From Asterias rubens (taxonomy: Eukaryota; Echinodermata; Asteroidea; Forcipulatida; Asteriidae), in contig NC_047066.1 of the NCBI RefSeq assembly GCF_902459465.1, forward strand, positions 7,877,047 to 7,941,046: DNA of 64,000 nt, given 5' to 3'. Below the pieces are notes generated by a model. The model saw only the letters and a program-made list of their open reading frames with translations, did no database searches and was not told the origin of the DNA. Positions 11,660 to 24,500 of this stretch are shown one piece after another (position 1 is the stretch's first letter; every line of letters starts with the position of its first letter). A program made the translations under genes and the position numbers.

Positions 11660-12860
11660 AGGCCTCCACTCATAAATACATAGCCCTATATAGGAGTTAA
11701 TTCTTGCCAAATGCCAGTTATCTGTTTTATTATAGGTTCAAACGGTAAATTTCATAGCGATGCATAGGGGCGATTTATAATTATTGGCTTCCTGCTGAAT
11801 CACTTTTTCAGTTTTCGAGTGTTTTTTATGTGATGTACTTTTTAGAATGATTCTGGTTTATATTTCAAGTTCTTGTATATATTAATGTCTTGATTTTTAA
11901 AACACATGGAAATGGAAAATCATGTTTTTATATCAAGATGAAGACTAATAAATGAATGGGAAAAATTAAAAAAAAACTTATATGCGCTGAACGGTCAAAC
12001 CGTTCGAGTATAGGCGCGAGACTCTTGCAGAATCAAAGAGACAGAGAAAATGAACATGTTGAGAATATACATGTCTAGATTGTTTCTACAAAGAACTAAG
12101 ATTTATCTTAAAAGGAGTTGTCAGTACTATCTACCATTGCTAATTGTACAATGACATCACACTCTGCTTAGCAGTTAAGGTAGATTCGCACTCAAGATCA
12201 ATATTAGCTATTTGTGAAATCGGAATGTTTAAAAAAAAACAAAAAACAATGGAATAAGTCTTTGAATTGAAATCTTAATGATATTAACAATAGGTCATAC
12301 TCATAGTGAGAAAGACATTATTTTATTGAATAGTTTATTAAAATTTAATGAATTTAATGAAAAGATTTTTCCGTCTTGCATTGTATAACTATTCAGCCAG
12401 TAACGATGTATTAAAGCCATTGGACCCTTTCGGTACAGAAAAAAATAAATAAAAGTGCACAGATTTACAAATAACTTACAGGGTTTACAGAAGGCAATGG
12501 TGTAAGAATTCTCTTGAAATGTTATTCCATGAAATGCTTTACTTTTTGAGAAAACATTAAAACAATATCAATTCTTGATATCGAGAATGACGGATTTATT
12601 TTAAACACATGTCATGACACGGCGAAACGTGCGGAAACAAGGGTGGGTTTTCCCGTTATTTTCTCCCGACTCAGATGTCCGATTGAGCATAAATTTTCAC
12701 AGGTTTGCTATTTTATATAGAAGTTGTGATATGACGAAGTGTGGGCATTGGACAATACTGTTTACCGAAAGTGTACAATGGCTTTAAGTCACTGCAAATT
12801 ATAAATCAACAATATTTTCTTGACGTGATTGTAACCAGTGAATTTTGAATACAATAAGAT
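11660..12860. other. AT-rich intergenic region downstream of gene B
   Basis: No gene was seen. A degenerate family-1 fragment (GATTGAGCATAAATTTTCACAGG) lies at about 12660-12780, and an AATAAA on the minus strand at 12595-12600 is about 265 bp after the gene B stop. The remainder is unassigned AT-rich DNA. Confidence 0.4.
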
Positions 12861-12863
12861 TTT

Positions 12864-15800
12864 TCATGCGTGACGCATTTTCATTTCAGTGCGCGTTATT
12901 TGCTGGTAGATGAAGTTCCACACGATGCCGCGTCCGTACTCATCGACTGGGGGTATCTGAGAATACTCGCCGTTCAGATTACTGTGCGGCCCGACACCCC
13001 AGGAGTCGGCTGACGGTGTGCATCGATTGAACCACCAACCTCCCTTCAACTCATCGGCGCAGTTCAGATCGGGTTCGGCATCGTTGTCCTGATCGTGCGT
13101 CGTGAAGGGCTGTCCGTTGGATGGTGGTTCACCGCCGGGAGGAGGGGACAGACAATCACCTGAAATAGATACAGATAAATCATATAAAAATAGAGTGACA
13201 ACTTGTTTAAAAATTAACCATCGTCATTGTCATCATTGTGTTTGTTTCAGGAGAGACTTGTAGCTCTTGCGGTCTCGTCAATAGTTATCTATTTGTTCTA
13301 GCCTTCTTGAGTTACAGTGTATTGACCATGAGTAATATTGTTATAATATTTCAAATTAAGTTCATAGTAAATGTACAAATCCCAAACTCAAAACCTGTAA
13401 TATTTTAACCATAGTCATGCTACCACTTTGACTAAAAGGTTTTGGGGACTCTTTGTAGAACACAAGCACAATAACACTGTCCACAGTAGAATTTAACGCT
13501 TTGAATATAGTGATGGTTGAAAGCTTCCCTTAAAATATTACTTGCTGAGGTGTTCTATAGTTTTCGACGTTTTTGTCACGAAAATAATTTTCACCTCAGT
13601 GAGATGAAAATTAGATGAAAATTATTTTATCATGTAAAATGTATTTATCATTTACGGTAAATACGTTTTAAATGCTAAAAATAAGACAAACTATTTTTAG
13701 CGATATTGTTTTACTAATTTCTCAAAATGTACAGCACCTCAGCAAGCAGGCCTACTATTTTAAGGGAAGCTTTATACTATCGTTTCTTCAAACTGTCTAT
13801 AATGTCAACTGACCACATTGTATTTTGTGTTACAAAAAGTACCCAGGCCCTTTATATTATGACAAAGTTGAATTCATTTATGTTACAATTCGGGTCTCAT
13901 TTCAATGCCTAAAAAATATCACAGTGCACTTTCTGAAGATTGTAGGATGACTGTCTAATTATTGTGAAAAGTTATGACAATGCTCAAACACCTCCAGACA
14001 CTAAGCCCAGTGCTGATGGTTTTGCTTATCATAAATCCAATAGCAACCCACACGCACATTAATATAGAAAGATGAACCGCTGATCTGTTTCCACGCGAAA
14101 TCAACGTTTATGAGTAATACATTATTTATCTTATTTCGGCCTCTGACTGTTTTCATTTTATTAATCAACCATTTCAATTCAATCAAATGTTAATAGTACA
14201 TGTAATTCATATAATGCATTTATTACAGCATAGTAATTACCAAAATGGTAATGAAGATACTGATATAACACTTAAACAGCTCACTGAACGCATTCGAACT
14301 GTTACAAACTTTGTAATAGCTCACTTACTCAAATCATACGGGGAGCTCAGAGTGCTAAATTCCCCAACATGAAGAGTGTAGTTCTCTCCATCGACACGGA
14401 AATCATTATACGCCCCAGACTGGTGGTTTGGCGAACCAGCCACATCTAGCCTCACTCTCATCTGCCATTCCTCGTCTACGGGTTCAGTGAGACGACGGAG
14501 GATCTCGTTCCCCAGCCAGAACGACCCTTCCTTGTCACCGAAACCATCCCTATACTCGGCCCAGCTGCGGATGAAACTCACCGTGTCGTCCACGCGTCTC
14601 TGGAAAACCTATGAAATAAAATAACGAACTTTTAATTTGATAAAAGGAGGGGCGGAACGGTAGGACTGAAAGAGAGGGGAGGTGAGGGTGTGGCTATAAA
14701 GTATAGTCTCAGTATAATGCGTAATAAACACAACGTTTTGCTCATAAAAAAAAAATCAAACAAATATCAAACACCTGCTAATAACCTATAGATGCCATAT
14801 AACTCACATTGTTGTTATTTTTCCTTTGCAATTAGATAAAACAAAATAAATTTTGTTGTCAAATTTTGAACAATGTCTCAATGACGGTTCTTTTGATAAA
14901 AGTGTTAGTATCACCATATATTTATTATGGACTATTACATTTCGAGTTTCAGTTACATTGAATAGAACTAAGTAATCTTTTCAATATACAACTTACTATC
15001 CATCCCTCTTCAGAGTTCGTATTCATGTGACAGTAGACCTCCAGGCCGTCAGGATACTGAGATGGGGTGATATTGTATACACCACTCTTGTTGTGACCAG
15101 CGTCCAGCCAGGCCTGGCAGTCAACGTATACGGGATTGGTGGACGTCGTAGTAGGTTCAGTGGGTGTAGTTGGTGGAACCGTCGTAGTTGGCGGGTCGAT
15201 GGTCGTAGTTGGCTGGACAGTGGTCGTAGTTGACGGGTCCTTGTTGGTGGTTAGTGGGTCAGTGGTGGTGGTCGGCGGGTCCGTGGTCGTAGTTGGCGGG
15301 TCTTTGTTGGTAGTTGGCGGGTCTGTGGTCGTAGTTGGCGGGTCAGTGGTGGTGGTTGGCGGGTCGGTGGTCGTAGTTGGTGGCTCAGTGCTCGTAGTTG
15401 GCGGGTCCGTGGTCGTAGTTGGCGTTTTGCTGACCGTCGAGGTTGGTGGTTCGGTGGTCTTAGGTGAAGGGTTGTTTTTCGTGGTTGACGGTTCACTCAC
15501 CGTACTTATAAGGTCAGTGGTCGAAGCTGGTGGGTTAGTTGTCGATGTCTTCGGGTTAGTGGTCGATGCCTTTGGGTTAGTGGTCGATGTCATCGGGTTA
15601 GTGGTCGATGTCTTTGGGTAAGTGGCTGTAGTTTCGGAGCTGGTGGTCCGGCCAGAGGTAGATCTCTGCGTGCCTAATTTTGAAAAAAAGGACAACATTT
15701 TTTTTTTTTCAAACATAAGAGTATATGCTTATGAACAATAAAAACTATTTTTTTAGTAATTGTTTGTCACGATTTATATGTTACAGATTTTCTCTTCAAA

Positions 15801-18636
15801 TATCGCGCCTCGATTGACGTCACGAACAGCGCCCTCTCGGGTCGGGGCCTTCTCCCAAATCTTTAAATAAAATGAGAACCAATTTTTTAGAACAAGTTAG
15901 TTAACTGTTATTCATATTCCACTCACCGAAACACATATCTTTATTTTAGTGACAAAGGCTTTTTTAAATAAAATTCCACTTCCAGATGACTTTAATACCA
16001 CCGCCACCAACAGTTTAGTTGGAGGGAAATCCTCCCTAAATGTCAACAGACGAAAGGCTATTCACTTCTCACCAGATCCCTGAATTACTGCCAGACATTT
16101 TGACATTCGAAGCATTAGATACCTACCTTTCGGTGTAGTCTTAAGACCAGGACATCTTCTCTTGATCTCTTGAAGGAATGACTTCACCCAGGCGTATGAA
16201 GAGCCTTCGTCGCCATCAAGGTGATGTAGCGGACAGCGATAACACAGACCCATGCCCTCATCTGATGAAGCCGAATGTGCTTCAAAAAGAAAAAGAAAAA
16301 AATGTACAAAACCACTCCAAACTGTGCTCCGTAAGCCTCACTCCTTTGTCTAGGTTAAGGGATGTATCTGCGTTGTGCTGAAAACGACAACGTTTACTGC
16401 ACCCCCTGCGCCTTGGCAAGATGAATTCTTAGATAAGTTATTATAGTCTGGGTCACAATGTTGAAAGAATATTCGGCTGAAATGAAATGAACAAAACAAG
16501 ATGGTATCACTGTTTGTTTCATTTGACTCTTATCCAGTTATTCTTCTGATTTATTTTACAAAGGAAGTTTTTGTCGGGAGAAAGGATCACAAAACGAAAT
16601 TTGAACACGGATGTGAAAGTGGCTTACGGGCGTCCGCTATATTCTAAAGCCATATTGAAAGAATTTTCAGCTGATATGAAAATTACTACACAACTAGATA
16701 GTATCAATGTATGATTCATTTGAATCACTTATTATCTGGCGGCTGCCAAATAATTATCCGGCGGCGGCCACTTGTTATCCGGCGGCCGCCACATATTTAT
16801 TCCGCGGCGGCCACTTATTATCCGGCGGCCGCCAGATATATGTTACAAACAATTATTATCGCACTCATGAAAATTGTTATCTCCTGGCACCATCCGGCTT
16901 CCGTACTATCCGGCTACCGTAAGGCAATGGTTAAAAACAAACCTTATGTAAAGAACGTGTAGTCTGGATAATTATGTGGCGGCCGCCAGATAAATGTGGC
17001 GGCCGCCAGATAAATGGTACAAAAAAAATATTATCGCACTGATGAAAAACTATTTCACTTCTTATCTCCTGGCACTATCCGGCGACCGTAGACAACCCAC
17101 ATCCATGTTTATAAAATGTAGCCAGAGCCACACGAGTGTTTAGCCATTTCTAAGGTATCCATCCACACCCCCCCCCCCCCCCCGGTTGTCATCATCAAGT
17201 GTATTAGCCGAAACGGTCGATTCAGTGAGGAGAAATAAAAGCTAAACTGAGGGCAAAAAAGCAAAAACAAAAGTTGAAATTGGAGAGAAGGAAGTGAAGG
17301 CGAAAACTACTTCAATTAAGAACAACACGTGATGTAAAAGGAATGTTAAATACATGGAAATACCTCTTGCAAAGGACAACTTGTTTGCTAGTAAAGGAGC
17401 TTTAATTCCCACTTTACGAAAGCCACAACTCATGTTTATTTTGAATGTGTAAAACTAACTGACTAATACCCAGTCATCTGATTACGTATTTATTTTAATA
17501 CATCGAATTGCTTCCCTTATAAGTAGGCCTGACTTCAATTTATAAAGAACACTTGCAGTTCGCTGAGGCGTTAAGGGTGTGACGCGGAGCTGACCTGCAA
17601 TGGCAGCGCTTGACACAAATCAATCCTGCACAAGAAGCGACAGCGGCAAGACGTGTTTTGAGTCTTTCGTTCTTTCTGTTATTTTGGTTTGACAACAATT
17701 TTGAGTTGATTTACGGTATATGTTCCGTCAATGAATCTGTTGACAAATAGATCCATGCTAACACAGCCCGACGAAACCCGCTATAGCATCGCATTCCATT
17801 GAAGTTCCAGTAAGTTGCAAATTACTGCACGTTTTCCCGACCAATTTCAACAAAAATTCCATTCATTTCAACTCCTAGCTCATTCAATTTCGTTTGAAAA
17901 CGAAATAAATGTTCCATGTTCCGATGTAAACACAGTGTGATCTCAGTGTGTTTTCAGTGTGGACCAACTAATTTATATTCAAATCACACATCATTTACAC
18001 AGTTTCCATAGTTTCAAGATAATGGATAATAATACTATATCTTGATCAGTATCGATATGACGTTGAGTTACCTATAGAAATACTTTTGTAGGTTTTCCAG
18101 CCATGTAAAACAAATTGATTTTAAACCCGTGGTTTATCCAATTTCGTTTGTTGAATAATCAGCATTCAGCGTTTAAAAGGAGTTATATTCAATTTCACCA
18201 TTTTAGCATTCACTGATCAAGTTTGATTGTTCATCTTTATTGGGCAGCAAGATTCATTCTTATTTGTGAAAGACAACACCAAGTGTATAAATAGGTCGAA
18301 GAATTGTAACTTGAAATGTTCAAAGATAGTCTTGATTGAATATTATGCATGAAATAGTATGACTAAAACGAATCTGCACGAGAAAAAAACGAAAATCACG
18401 ACGTTTGCACAAAAACGAAATTGGATGCATTAAAAGCTGAAAGAAACCCTACTTTGAGTGGATTAGGTGTGAGTTTGAAGGCGTAACAAAATTGAAATGA
18501 TTTAGGCTGAAAATAGTATAACCATTGTGACAAAAATGACGTCATCGACAGTTTAATTTGGGTATAAAGAAATCTAAACCAAGAGCTTACCATAAACAAC
18601 TGCTAGAAGTGTCACCACGGCCACCTAAAGTGACAT
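12864..18636 (-). CDS. Fibrinogen-related protein B, stop codon in signal-peptide exon
   Basis: Coding exons 18636-18591, 16279-16127, 15673-14997, 14608-14329 and 13159-12864 with the same phases as its paralogues; 483 residues if the stop is read through. The protein has the Cys mini-domain (GLCYRCPLHHLDGDEG), Thr/Pro heptads with NKDPPTTTT variants, and a complete fibrinogen C domain (VDCQAWLDAG, EVYCHM, VFQRRVDDTVSF, FWLGNE, DQDNDAEPDLNCADELKGGWW, SNLNGEYS, ITRTEMKMR). The fourth codon of the signal exon is TAG (18627-18625) where gene C has TAT. All other exons are open and splice borders are intact, although the exon-2 acceptor has drifted to GAAG. No alternative upstream start restores a signal peptide. 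It is either a very young pseudogene, a null allele, or a sequencing error. It is almost identical to gene C, including the introns. Confidence 0.75.
13430..13860. repeat. Palindromic MITE (family 3) in gene B intron 4
   Basis: Inverted arms GAAAGCTTCCCTTAAAATATTACTTGC and its complement near 13765 flank a centre around ATTTACCGTAAAT-like sequence. The same insertion is in gene C intron 4 (about 28410-28825), so it predates the B/C duplication. A related copy is in the EXO5 intron. Confidence 0.7.
15165..15645 (-). repeat. Coding heptad minisatellite in gene B exon 3
   Basis: Thr/Pro heptads (DPPTTTT, NKDPPTTTT, TSTTNPM/K) on the minus strand. Compared with gene C there are three extra TSTTNPK-type heptads (63 bp) near the N-terminal end. 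The remaining order of units is the same. Confidence 0.85.
16735..17100. repeat. GC-rich GGCGGCCGCC repeat cluster
   Basis: Units of about 28 bp carry the palindrome GGCGGCCGCC or a one-base variant in AT-rich surroundings (TTATCCGGCGGCCGCCA), with inverted copies at about 16970-17012. A second direct repeat (ATTATCGCACT(C/G)ATGAAAA ... TATCTCCTGGCAC(C/T)ATCCGGC) occurs at about 16853-16910 and 17028-17085. Possibly a small foldback element. The block lies in gene B intron 1. Confidence 0.65.
17110..18590. other. Rest of gene B intron 1, with a family-4 MITE relative
   Basis: A poly(C) run at 17168-17183 and otherwise unassigned sequence to about 18000. The segment 18030-18450 (TTTTGTAGGTTTTCCAGCC ... 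CGAAATTGGATGCA) corresponds to 32380-32823 upstream of gene C exon 2, so it is part of the B/C duplication. Confidence 0.45.
18625..18627 (-). other. Premature stop (TAG) in signal-peptide exon of gene B
   Basis: The minus strand reads ATG TCA CTT TAG GTG GCC GTG GTG ACA here. Paralogue C reads ATG TCA CTT TAT GTG GCC GTG GTG ACA. A single T-to-G change on the coding strand turns Tyr4 into a stop. The 46-bp exon length and its GTAAGC donor are otherwise preserved. Confidence 0.9.
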
Positions 18637-18742
18637 CTTGGTTGCCTCTTTTGTCAGTGTCGTCGTTATTCAGAGTCACAATGCACACCTGGTGTTGAGC
18701 TACCGATCAGAGGCGGCAATGTTGTGGGGGGAAACGCGAAAC

Positions 18743-18758
18743 ATCCAGGCATTTAAAA
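18743..18758 (-). promoter_or_regulatory. Core promoter of gene B (TTTTAAAT-GCCTGGAT)
   Basis: The minus strand reads TTTTAAATGCCTGGATG about 110-120 bp before the ATG, matching genes A and C. Confidence 0.45.
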
Positions 18759-19133
18759 GGAACCACACGCTGCAGTCTTTCCAGGGTGCTGTTAAATGAC
18801 TGCATGACTTAAGTATTAATTATTTATTGTGCGTTAACACACCAATCTACCCTTTTATGTTGATGACAGAGTGATTAGTGAATGACAATAACTTAAATTT
18901 GTTTCATTGTTTCATTGTTGATAACCAACGGCGTATAGCCGCCACTTACAGGTATCATTAAAAAATCATATAAAACTATGTGTAAATATATTAAAGACAA
19001 GTGGAAACTACAGTTAAAATAATTGATAAAAACATTATTTTGATTATATAAAAACAGTACACCAGTACCAACATAAAACAGACTGTGGCACACCAAAACG
19101 CACACAAACACACTTCACGACCATTAAAACAAA

Positions 19134-19330
19134 TACGGACGGACGGACGGACGGACGGACAGGCACACGGACAGACCGACAGACAGACAGACAGACAGAC
19201 AGACCCACAGACACACAGACACACAGACACACAGACACCCACGTGCACACCCACAAACAAAAACACAAACAAACAAACACCAAAACCCCAGCAAACAAAC
19301 ATCCCAACAAACGAAAACGCCTCAACAAAC
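19134..19330. repeat. GGAC/AGAC/ACACAGAC microsatellite
   Basis: Consecutive runs of GGAC, then AGAC, then ACACAGAC, grading into an ACAAAC-rich tract. Minus-strand open frames here are Cys/Val-rich artefacts of the repeat. Confidence 0.9.
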
Positions 19331-19655
19331 TGACAAATTAAAATTAAATTTAAAAACAAATTCTGACCAAAATTTTAAAAAGGAGACAAAATCCATTAGT
19401 TAAAAACACTAAATTATAAAAGAATCAGCAACAACAAAAATAGCAAATTTAATTAGCTGTCTTCGAAACAGTTCAATGTTTTAGCCCCATCGCATGATTT
19501 ATGAAGCCGGTTATATGAAGATGAACCTCTGCAAACAAACCCTTTTTTGTAACATCAACTCGGCTCATGGGAACATGCATGATGTGCTTGGAAGCTGATC
19601 TAGAACGAGCGACGTTCTGGAACATAAAATCTGAAAGGATTAGCAGTGGTTAAAT

Positions 19656-20198
19656 TATATTTGCTGTAGATATGTTTGTAGAGGAACAAGCAATCGTTAA
19701 CCTTTCTCCTCTGAGCAAGAGATGGAAAGCTAAATAAATTAAACATTTCTAAATAAGTGCACCACCTTCATTGTTGTTGCTACCATTATATCATGATGCA
19801 GCTCTTATGAAATACTGTTGACATTTTAATTAGCATGATGTATTATGCTAATAATGTATTGAAATTGTATGCCTAGATTGTTGAGTGATTATATAGCCAC
19901 TCCATTCAAGGGGACATAAAAGAAACGTTAATCACATGCAAAGCAAAGGAAACGCACAATACACAGTTCAGTCAAACAAAAATGTCTATGAAATAAGAAA
20001 TTAAAAACAGTTAAACAATCCCAACGCCCACTTTCAGGCTGTGAGGCAATTCAGTTTCTTTGCTCATATTAGTAGAGGTTGATGTTAAATGCCAAGTATA
20101 CTTCCTCAAGCTTGTTGCTTATGCAAACTTTTGAGTGTTTGTTTTAAAAAGACCCTCAACTCAATCTAGTATTTGTGGCCTACTGGCAGTGACTGAAT
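19656..20198. repeat. Duplicated non-coding block (copy of 11108-11658)
   Basis: Same block as 11108-11658 with few substitutions, located upstream of gene B. Confidence 0.8.
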
Positions 20199-20539
20199 AT
20201 TTCCCACAGAGGGCAACATCCGTCTCGGATTTGTGAAGATAAACCAGGCATGCTGTAGTATGGAATTAAAAAATTAGAGTATGAGACTGAAACAAATCTT
20301 GAAGCCAACAACCCTGAAACTAATTAAACAAAACGCCGTCCTAGGTTACACAAAATAACAATTATGGATGTATGAATCCCGGGACTCATGTGTCGTCCAT
20401 TCAATAACCTTTGGATTTAACAATCTTTGTGAAATAAGGCAGTCTTAAAAAACTCGTCTTATCTCGAGTTAGGACTATAATTAAGTTTTTAATAGCTCTA
20501 GCAAACAGTTATAGAGGCAACAGTTATGGCGGGGGGAAC

Positions 20540-20790
20540 AGCAAAGAGCCTTCAAAATCTGTGCTGGAGAATGTGGCCTTTTGCATTTGGCCAATTTTCA
20601 AATAAAATTGTTTTGTTATGGTTGGCATGCTCAAAGAAATGAAACAGGTGGGTCCGGGGGCCTTTGGGCTCTTAGCTTTTTGCGTTTTGGGGATGACAAA
20701 TCAAGCCACCTATAATATTCTAAAACAAAACAGAGAAATAGAGATCAATGTATATTCACGGGTTGTTCGAGACTATTTTTATTATACAGT
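20540..20790. repeat. Block also found upstream of gene C (34860-35010)
   Basis: Contains ATGGTTGGCATGCTCAAAGA followed by GGGTCCGGGGGCCTTTGGG. The first part matches 34890-34912 and the second resembles 10330-10385, so it is a shared low-copy sequence flanking the tandem genes. Confidence 0.55.
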
Positions 20791-20799
20791 TTTGTCTAT

Positions 20800-21410
20800 T
20801 ATCAAATGCTAGTTCTGCATAGCGACACATCCACCTGAAAGATCTCCAAAACTAAATAATTTGTTTTTTTCTTTGACGTCAGTTTCCCCGATGACATGAT
20901 ATAGATCGCACTTGTGTAGGCGGTAACCATGGTTATCAAAGACCTTTATCATGATGCAGTTATCTTGAATTTCACCAATTTATATCAATGGTATCAAACT
21001 GAGGCTGGAGGAAGAACAAAATAGTCTGGTTCCTATTTGCAAAATGATTATTAGCATTCACTATTCGACACAAGGAACATGACCAAGATGGAGGCAGCAT
21101 CATAAAGGTCTATAGAGGCAGCTTTTGAATGTGAAATATCTGTTTAATAGACCTATCATTTGTTTTTTGGGGAAAGGACGGGCAATGGTTTACCAAACAT
21201 ATAATTTCATACTAAAATGTTAAGTTGTCCGCAAGACCAAGATCACCAAGCATTGTAATGATATGATAGTGAATTTTGTCACGACGGCATCGCGATCAGT
21301 GTGCAAATTAAACCAGAACTGTATTTGATGGTCTTTTTGACCCAATTCACATGACGTCATCATTCTGTAGCGCTCATTTTCATGACGCCCGAGTAAGACT
21401 GGAGTAGTCG
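20800..21410. other. Intergenic, nothing recognised
   Basis: No open frame with family resemblance, no tRNA and no obvious repeat. Confidence 0.35.
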
Positions 21411-21578
21411 CTTATGAAGTTGGTGCATTGGGGTGATAGCGCCTTTTGCAGAAGGTGATTTGGGCGATATTTGCAGCCGGTCCATGCCCAGAAAATTGCC
21501 ATAAAGTAACATTGTTGTTGTTGCTATAGATGCATCATTAACATAGGCCAAGTAGAACTTGAGAGTGATGCGACATCT

Positions 21579-24500
21579 CGTCAGCGGTCCCACGAAGTGA
21601 CACGAATGTCAAAAGGAGGGAAACTAACAATTATGAGAAAAACGACTTTGAACGACATGCACTTTTTAAAAACTGGTTTTTAATTGCATTTTATAGTCGC
21701 ATCATTAAAATTTTAACACGAACTTGAAGCGTATGAGTCAGAATACCTATTTATCTCATTATTTAGCTTAATTTCTGTTTAATTAAAGCGTTATTGGCTC
21801 TGAAAGATTCGTGTCACTTCGTGAAAACGCGAAACTCGGATTCTGACATTCGCGCGCAGTTGGTGTCACTTCGTGAAAACGCGAATCCAGGATTCTGACA
21901 TGCGCGTGCAGTTGGTGTCACTTCGTGAAACCGCGAAGATGCGCGTAACCCAATAGCATATTGCGCCGAACACCATCGTAAAAACTGGTACCCGCTGCGC
22001 TAAAAATAGTTTTTCTCTCAAAGTCATTAAACATTATGATAAAAGTATAGTTTGAAAGACAAACACTTTTAAAAAACGGTTTTTTATTCCTTTTTTTAGT
22101 CGCATCATTATAATTTCAACACGTACTCCAAGTAATATGAGCCAATATACTTATTTGTCTCATCATTTTGCTATATTTTTGGTTAAATAAAGCGTCATTG
22201 GCTCTGAAAGATATGTGTCACTTCGTGAAAACGCGAAACCCGGATCCTTACATGTACGCGCAGTTGGTGTCACTTCGTGAAAACGCTAAGATATGCGTAA
22301 TCACAATGGTATGTTACGCCGATCACCATCGTAAAAACTGGTACCCGCTACCTTAAAAATACCTTTTCTCTCAAATTCACTAAAAACAATGATAAAAGTA
22401 TAGTTTTATGATTATAACAAATATTTTCATGAATTATTGAATGTACTATTTTTTAGACATAGTTTAATAAAAGTGAATAAATTCAATTGTTAAATAAATA
22501 ATGAAACAAACACACTTCTCAAAGTCATTTCAAGCTACACAATGCTGTGCTTCTGAGGGTTTTTATATTGGATAAACAACAAATTAATCATAGAATAAAT
22601 ATTATATTAGGATTGGAAAAAATTGTTAAATAATCAATTAAGTTTATCCCGAAGACAGTTACAAGTTAAACTTTTTATATTTTCAAGATGTTGGCTTATT
22701 AAACCATACACAAATATCACACTGAGTTTTGGTGAAGAACTAACAAATTAATTACTAATTAAAAAACATATTTGTAAGCATGTTCTCACACTCATCTGTT
22801 TTCATGAAACTGCAGCAGACCTTCATACTAGATTGTTTTGCCACTAGGCATGTTTCACATCTACTAATAATGATAATATTACTAATCACCATAACAAACT
22901 ATACATTTATAAAGAGCTTCATACGAAGGTTTTTAACAAATTATATTAAATCATTTATTGTTCATAGTTATGTCACACTTTGCTCAGTATTCACGATTGA
23001 CTCGCACCTAAGATCAATCTTAGCTATAAGAGAGAGCCATAAAATTTTGTCTTTGGTGCAGAATGAGGAATGCTTCGAAAAATGATGATTTTCATGACTT
23101 ATCAATATCTGTTTCTAGCATGTTACATTATTACCACCTCAAACAAAATCACTTGTTAAATACATATGAAACATTCCTTCATTTCATTCATGCACTCATA
23201 ATTATAACAACCTTAGTTTAATGATAAAACAAAATAATAATTTGACATAAAAAACAAGATTTCATAGAAAATTAATTGAATAAAAAAAGTAGTTTGAATT
23301 GCAAATGAAACGAGCAGAATTTACAAAATAAATCACAAACAGTTGGCAGGCAGTTAAAAGCTTTACTTATTTTAATAAGGGTCTTGTTCTCCTGAACAAG
23401 TAAAGTTTTTGCTGATCATTCTATTTGCACTGTGAAATCGAGATTATCGCCAGAGTCTATTGTATGATCTTAACTTACTTTTTAACATCTGGGATAATAT
23501 CACAGTTAATGTTTATGGGTTTGGGTAACTGTATGTATTACTGTTAAATCTTTCTATATACAAGTTGTCTTGGACATATTTAAAACTAGTCAGTTTTTCA
23601 ACCACACACTTACTTTATTTTGATAAAGAGCTGAATATAAATAAGTTTCCCTTTGTGTCAGTCATCAATAATTGCCATGTAGTTTGCTAATAAAGATTGC
23701 GAAAGGTTGGAGAGCCAGGTTAGTTCCAGGAAGTACCCCCTAACTCAGTGGTAGCACACTGAACAGGCAAACTAGATTGTGTTCAGAAGAAAAGCGATTG
23801 TGGTTTATATCAGTCCATAAATATTGAGCAAGCTGCCCACAGGTGGCTGGAAGATGGGGGTCATCTCGATGGGCTGTACTTGTTTATCTGCAATCAGACA
23901 CATTAAAACAGAAAAACAAGAAAATATGAATACTCGACAAACAACATTTTAAAATGTATGCAAAACCTATCACGAGTGAAAAACGATAACATTGTTTTAC
24001 GTGTTCCTGTGTGCTTTCATATAATAGTCAGTAAACAGTGTAAAACACACACTGGCTTTTAATTTCTGTTCACATAGTTAAGTCGGGGGGTTTGTTTTCA
24101 AAATAAGACCATTCAGCTGTTGTAAATCCACAAACTGAAGTCAACAGTTATGTACATGTAATAGACATGCAGCCAATGTCATGGTTACAAACCTGTATAA
24201 GTTATTGTTTTGCCCTCGTGCTCTTATGAAGTACTCATCTTCGGTTTGTCTCCGCTAAATTCCATGAAGTCCTTATATCTGCTGGGCCCAAAACTCACGA
24301 CTAATCAAGATCCAAGACCAAGACCAAGGTCTGCGGAAATTAAACCTGAATAACAAAACAAATTCACAAAAATAAAAATAATTAAGGGTTTACTGTGTAA
24401 GTTTGTCATTTCACATGAATTAAATATAAAGGTACACCCTTGTACAACCTACAGTTACCTATGTCCACAATTATTAAAGACTGGACACTAGTCCATTTTG

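Noticed and set aside
16735-17012. CRISPR-like array (regular repeats and short spacers)
   Set aside because: Spacers are nearly identical AT words, repeats occur in both orientations, and the genome is eukaryotic.
19044-19359. Minus-strand Cys/Val-rich open frames
   Set aside because: They are translations of the GGAC/AGAC microsatellite and have no family resemblance or splice context.
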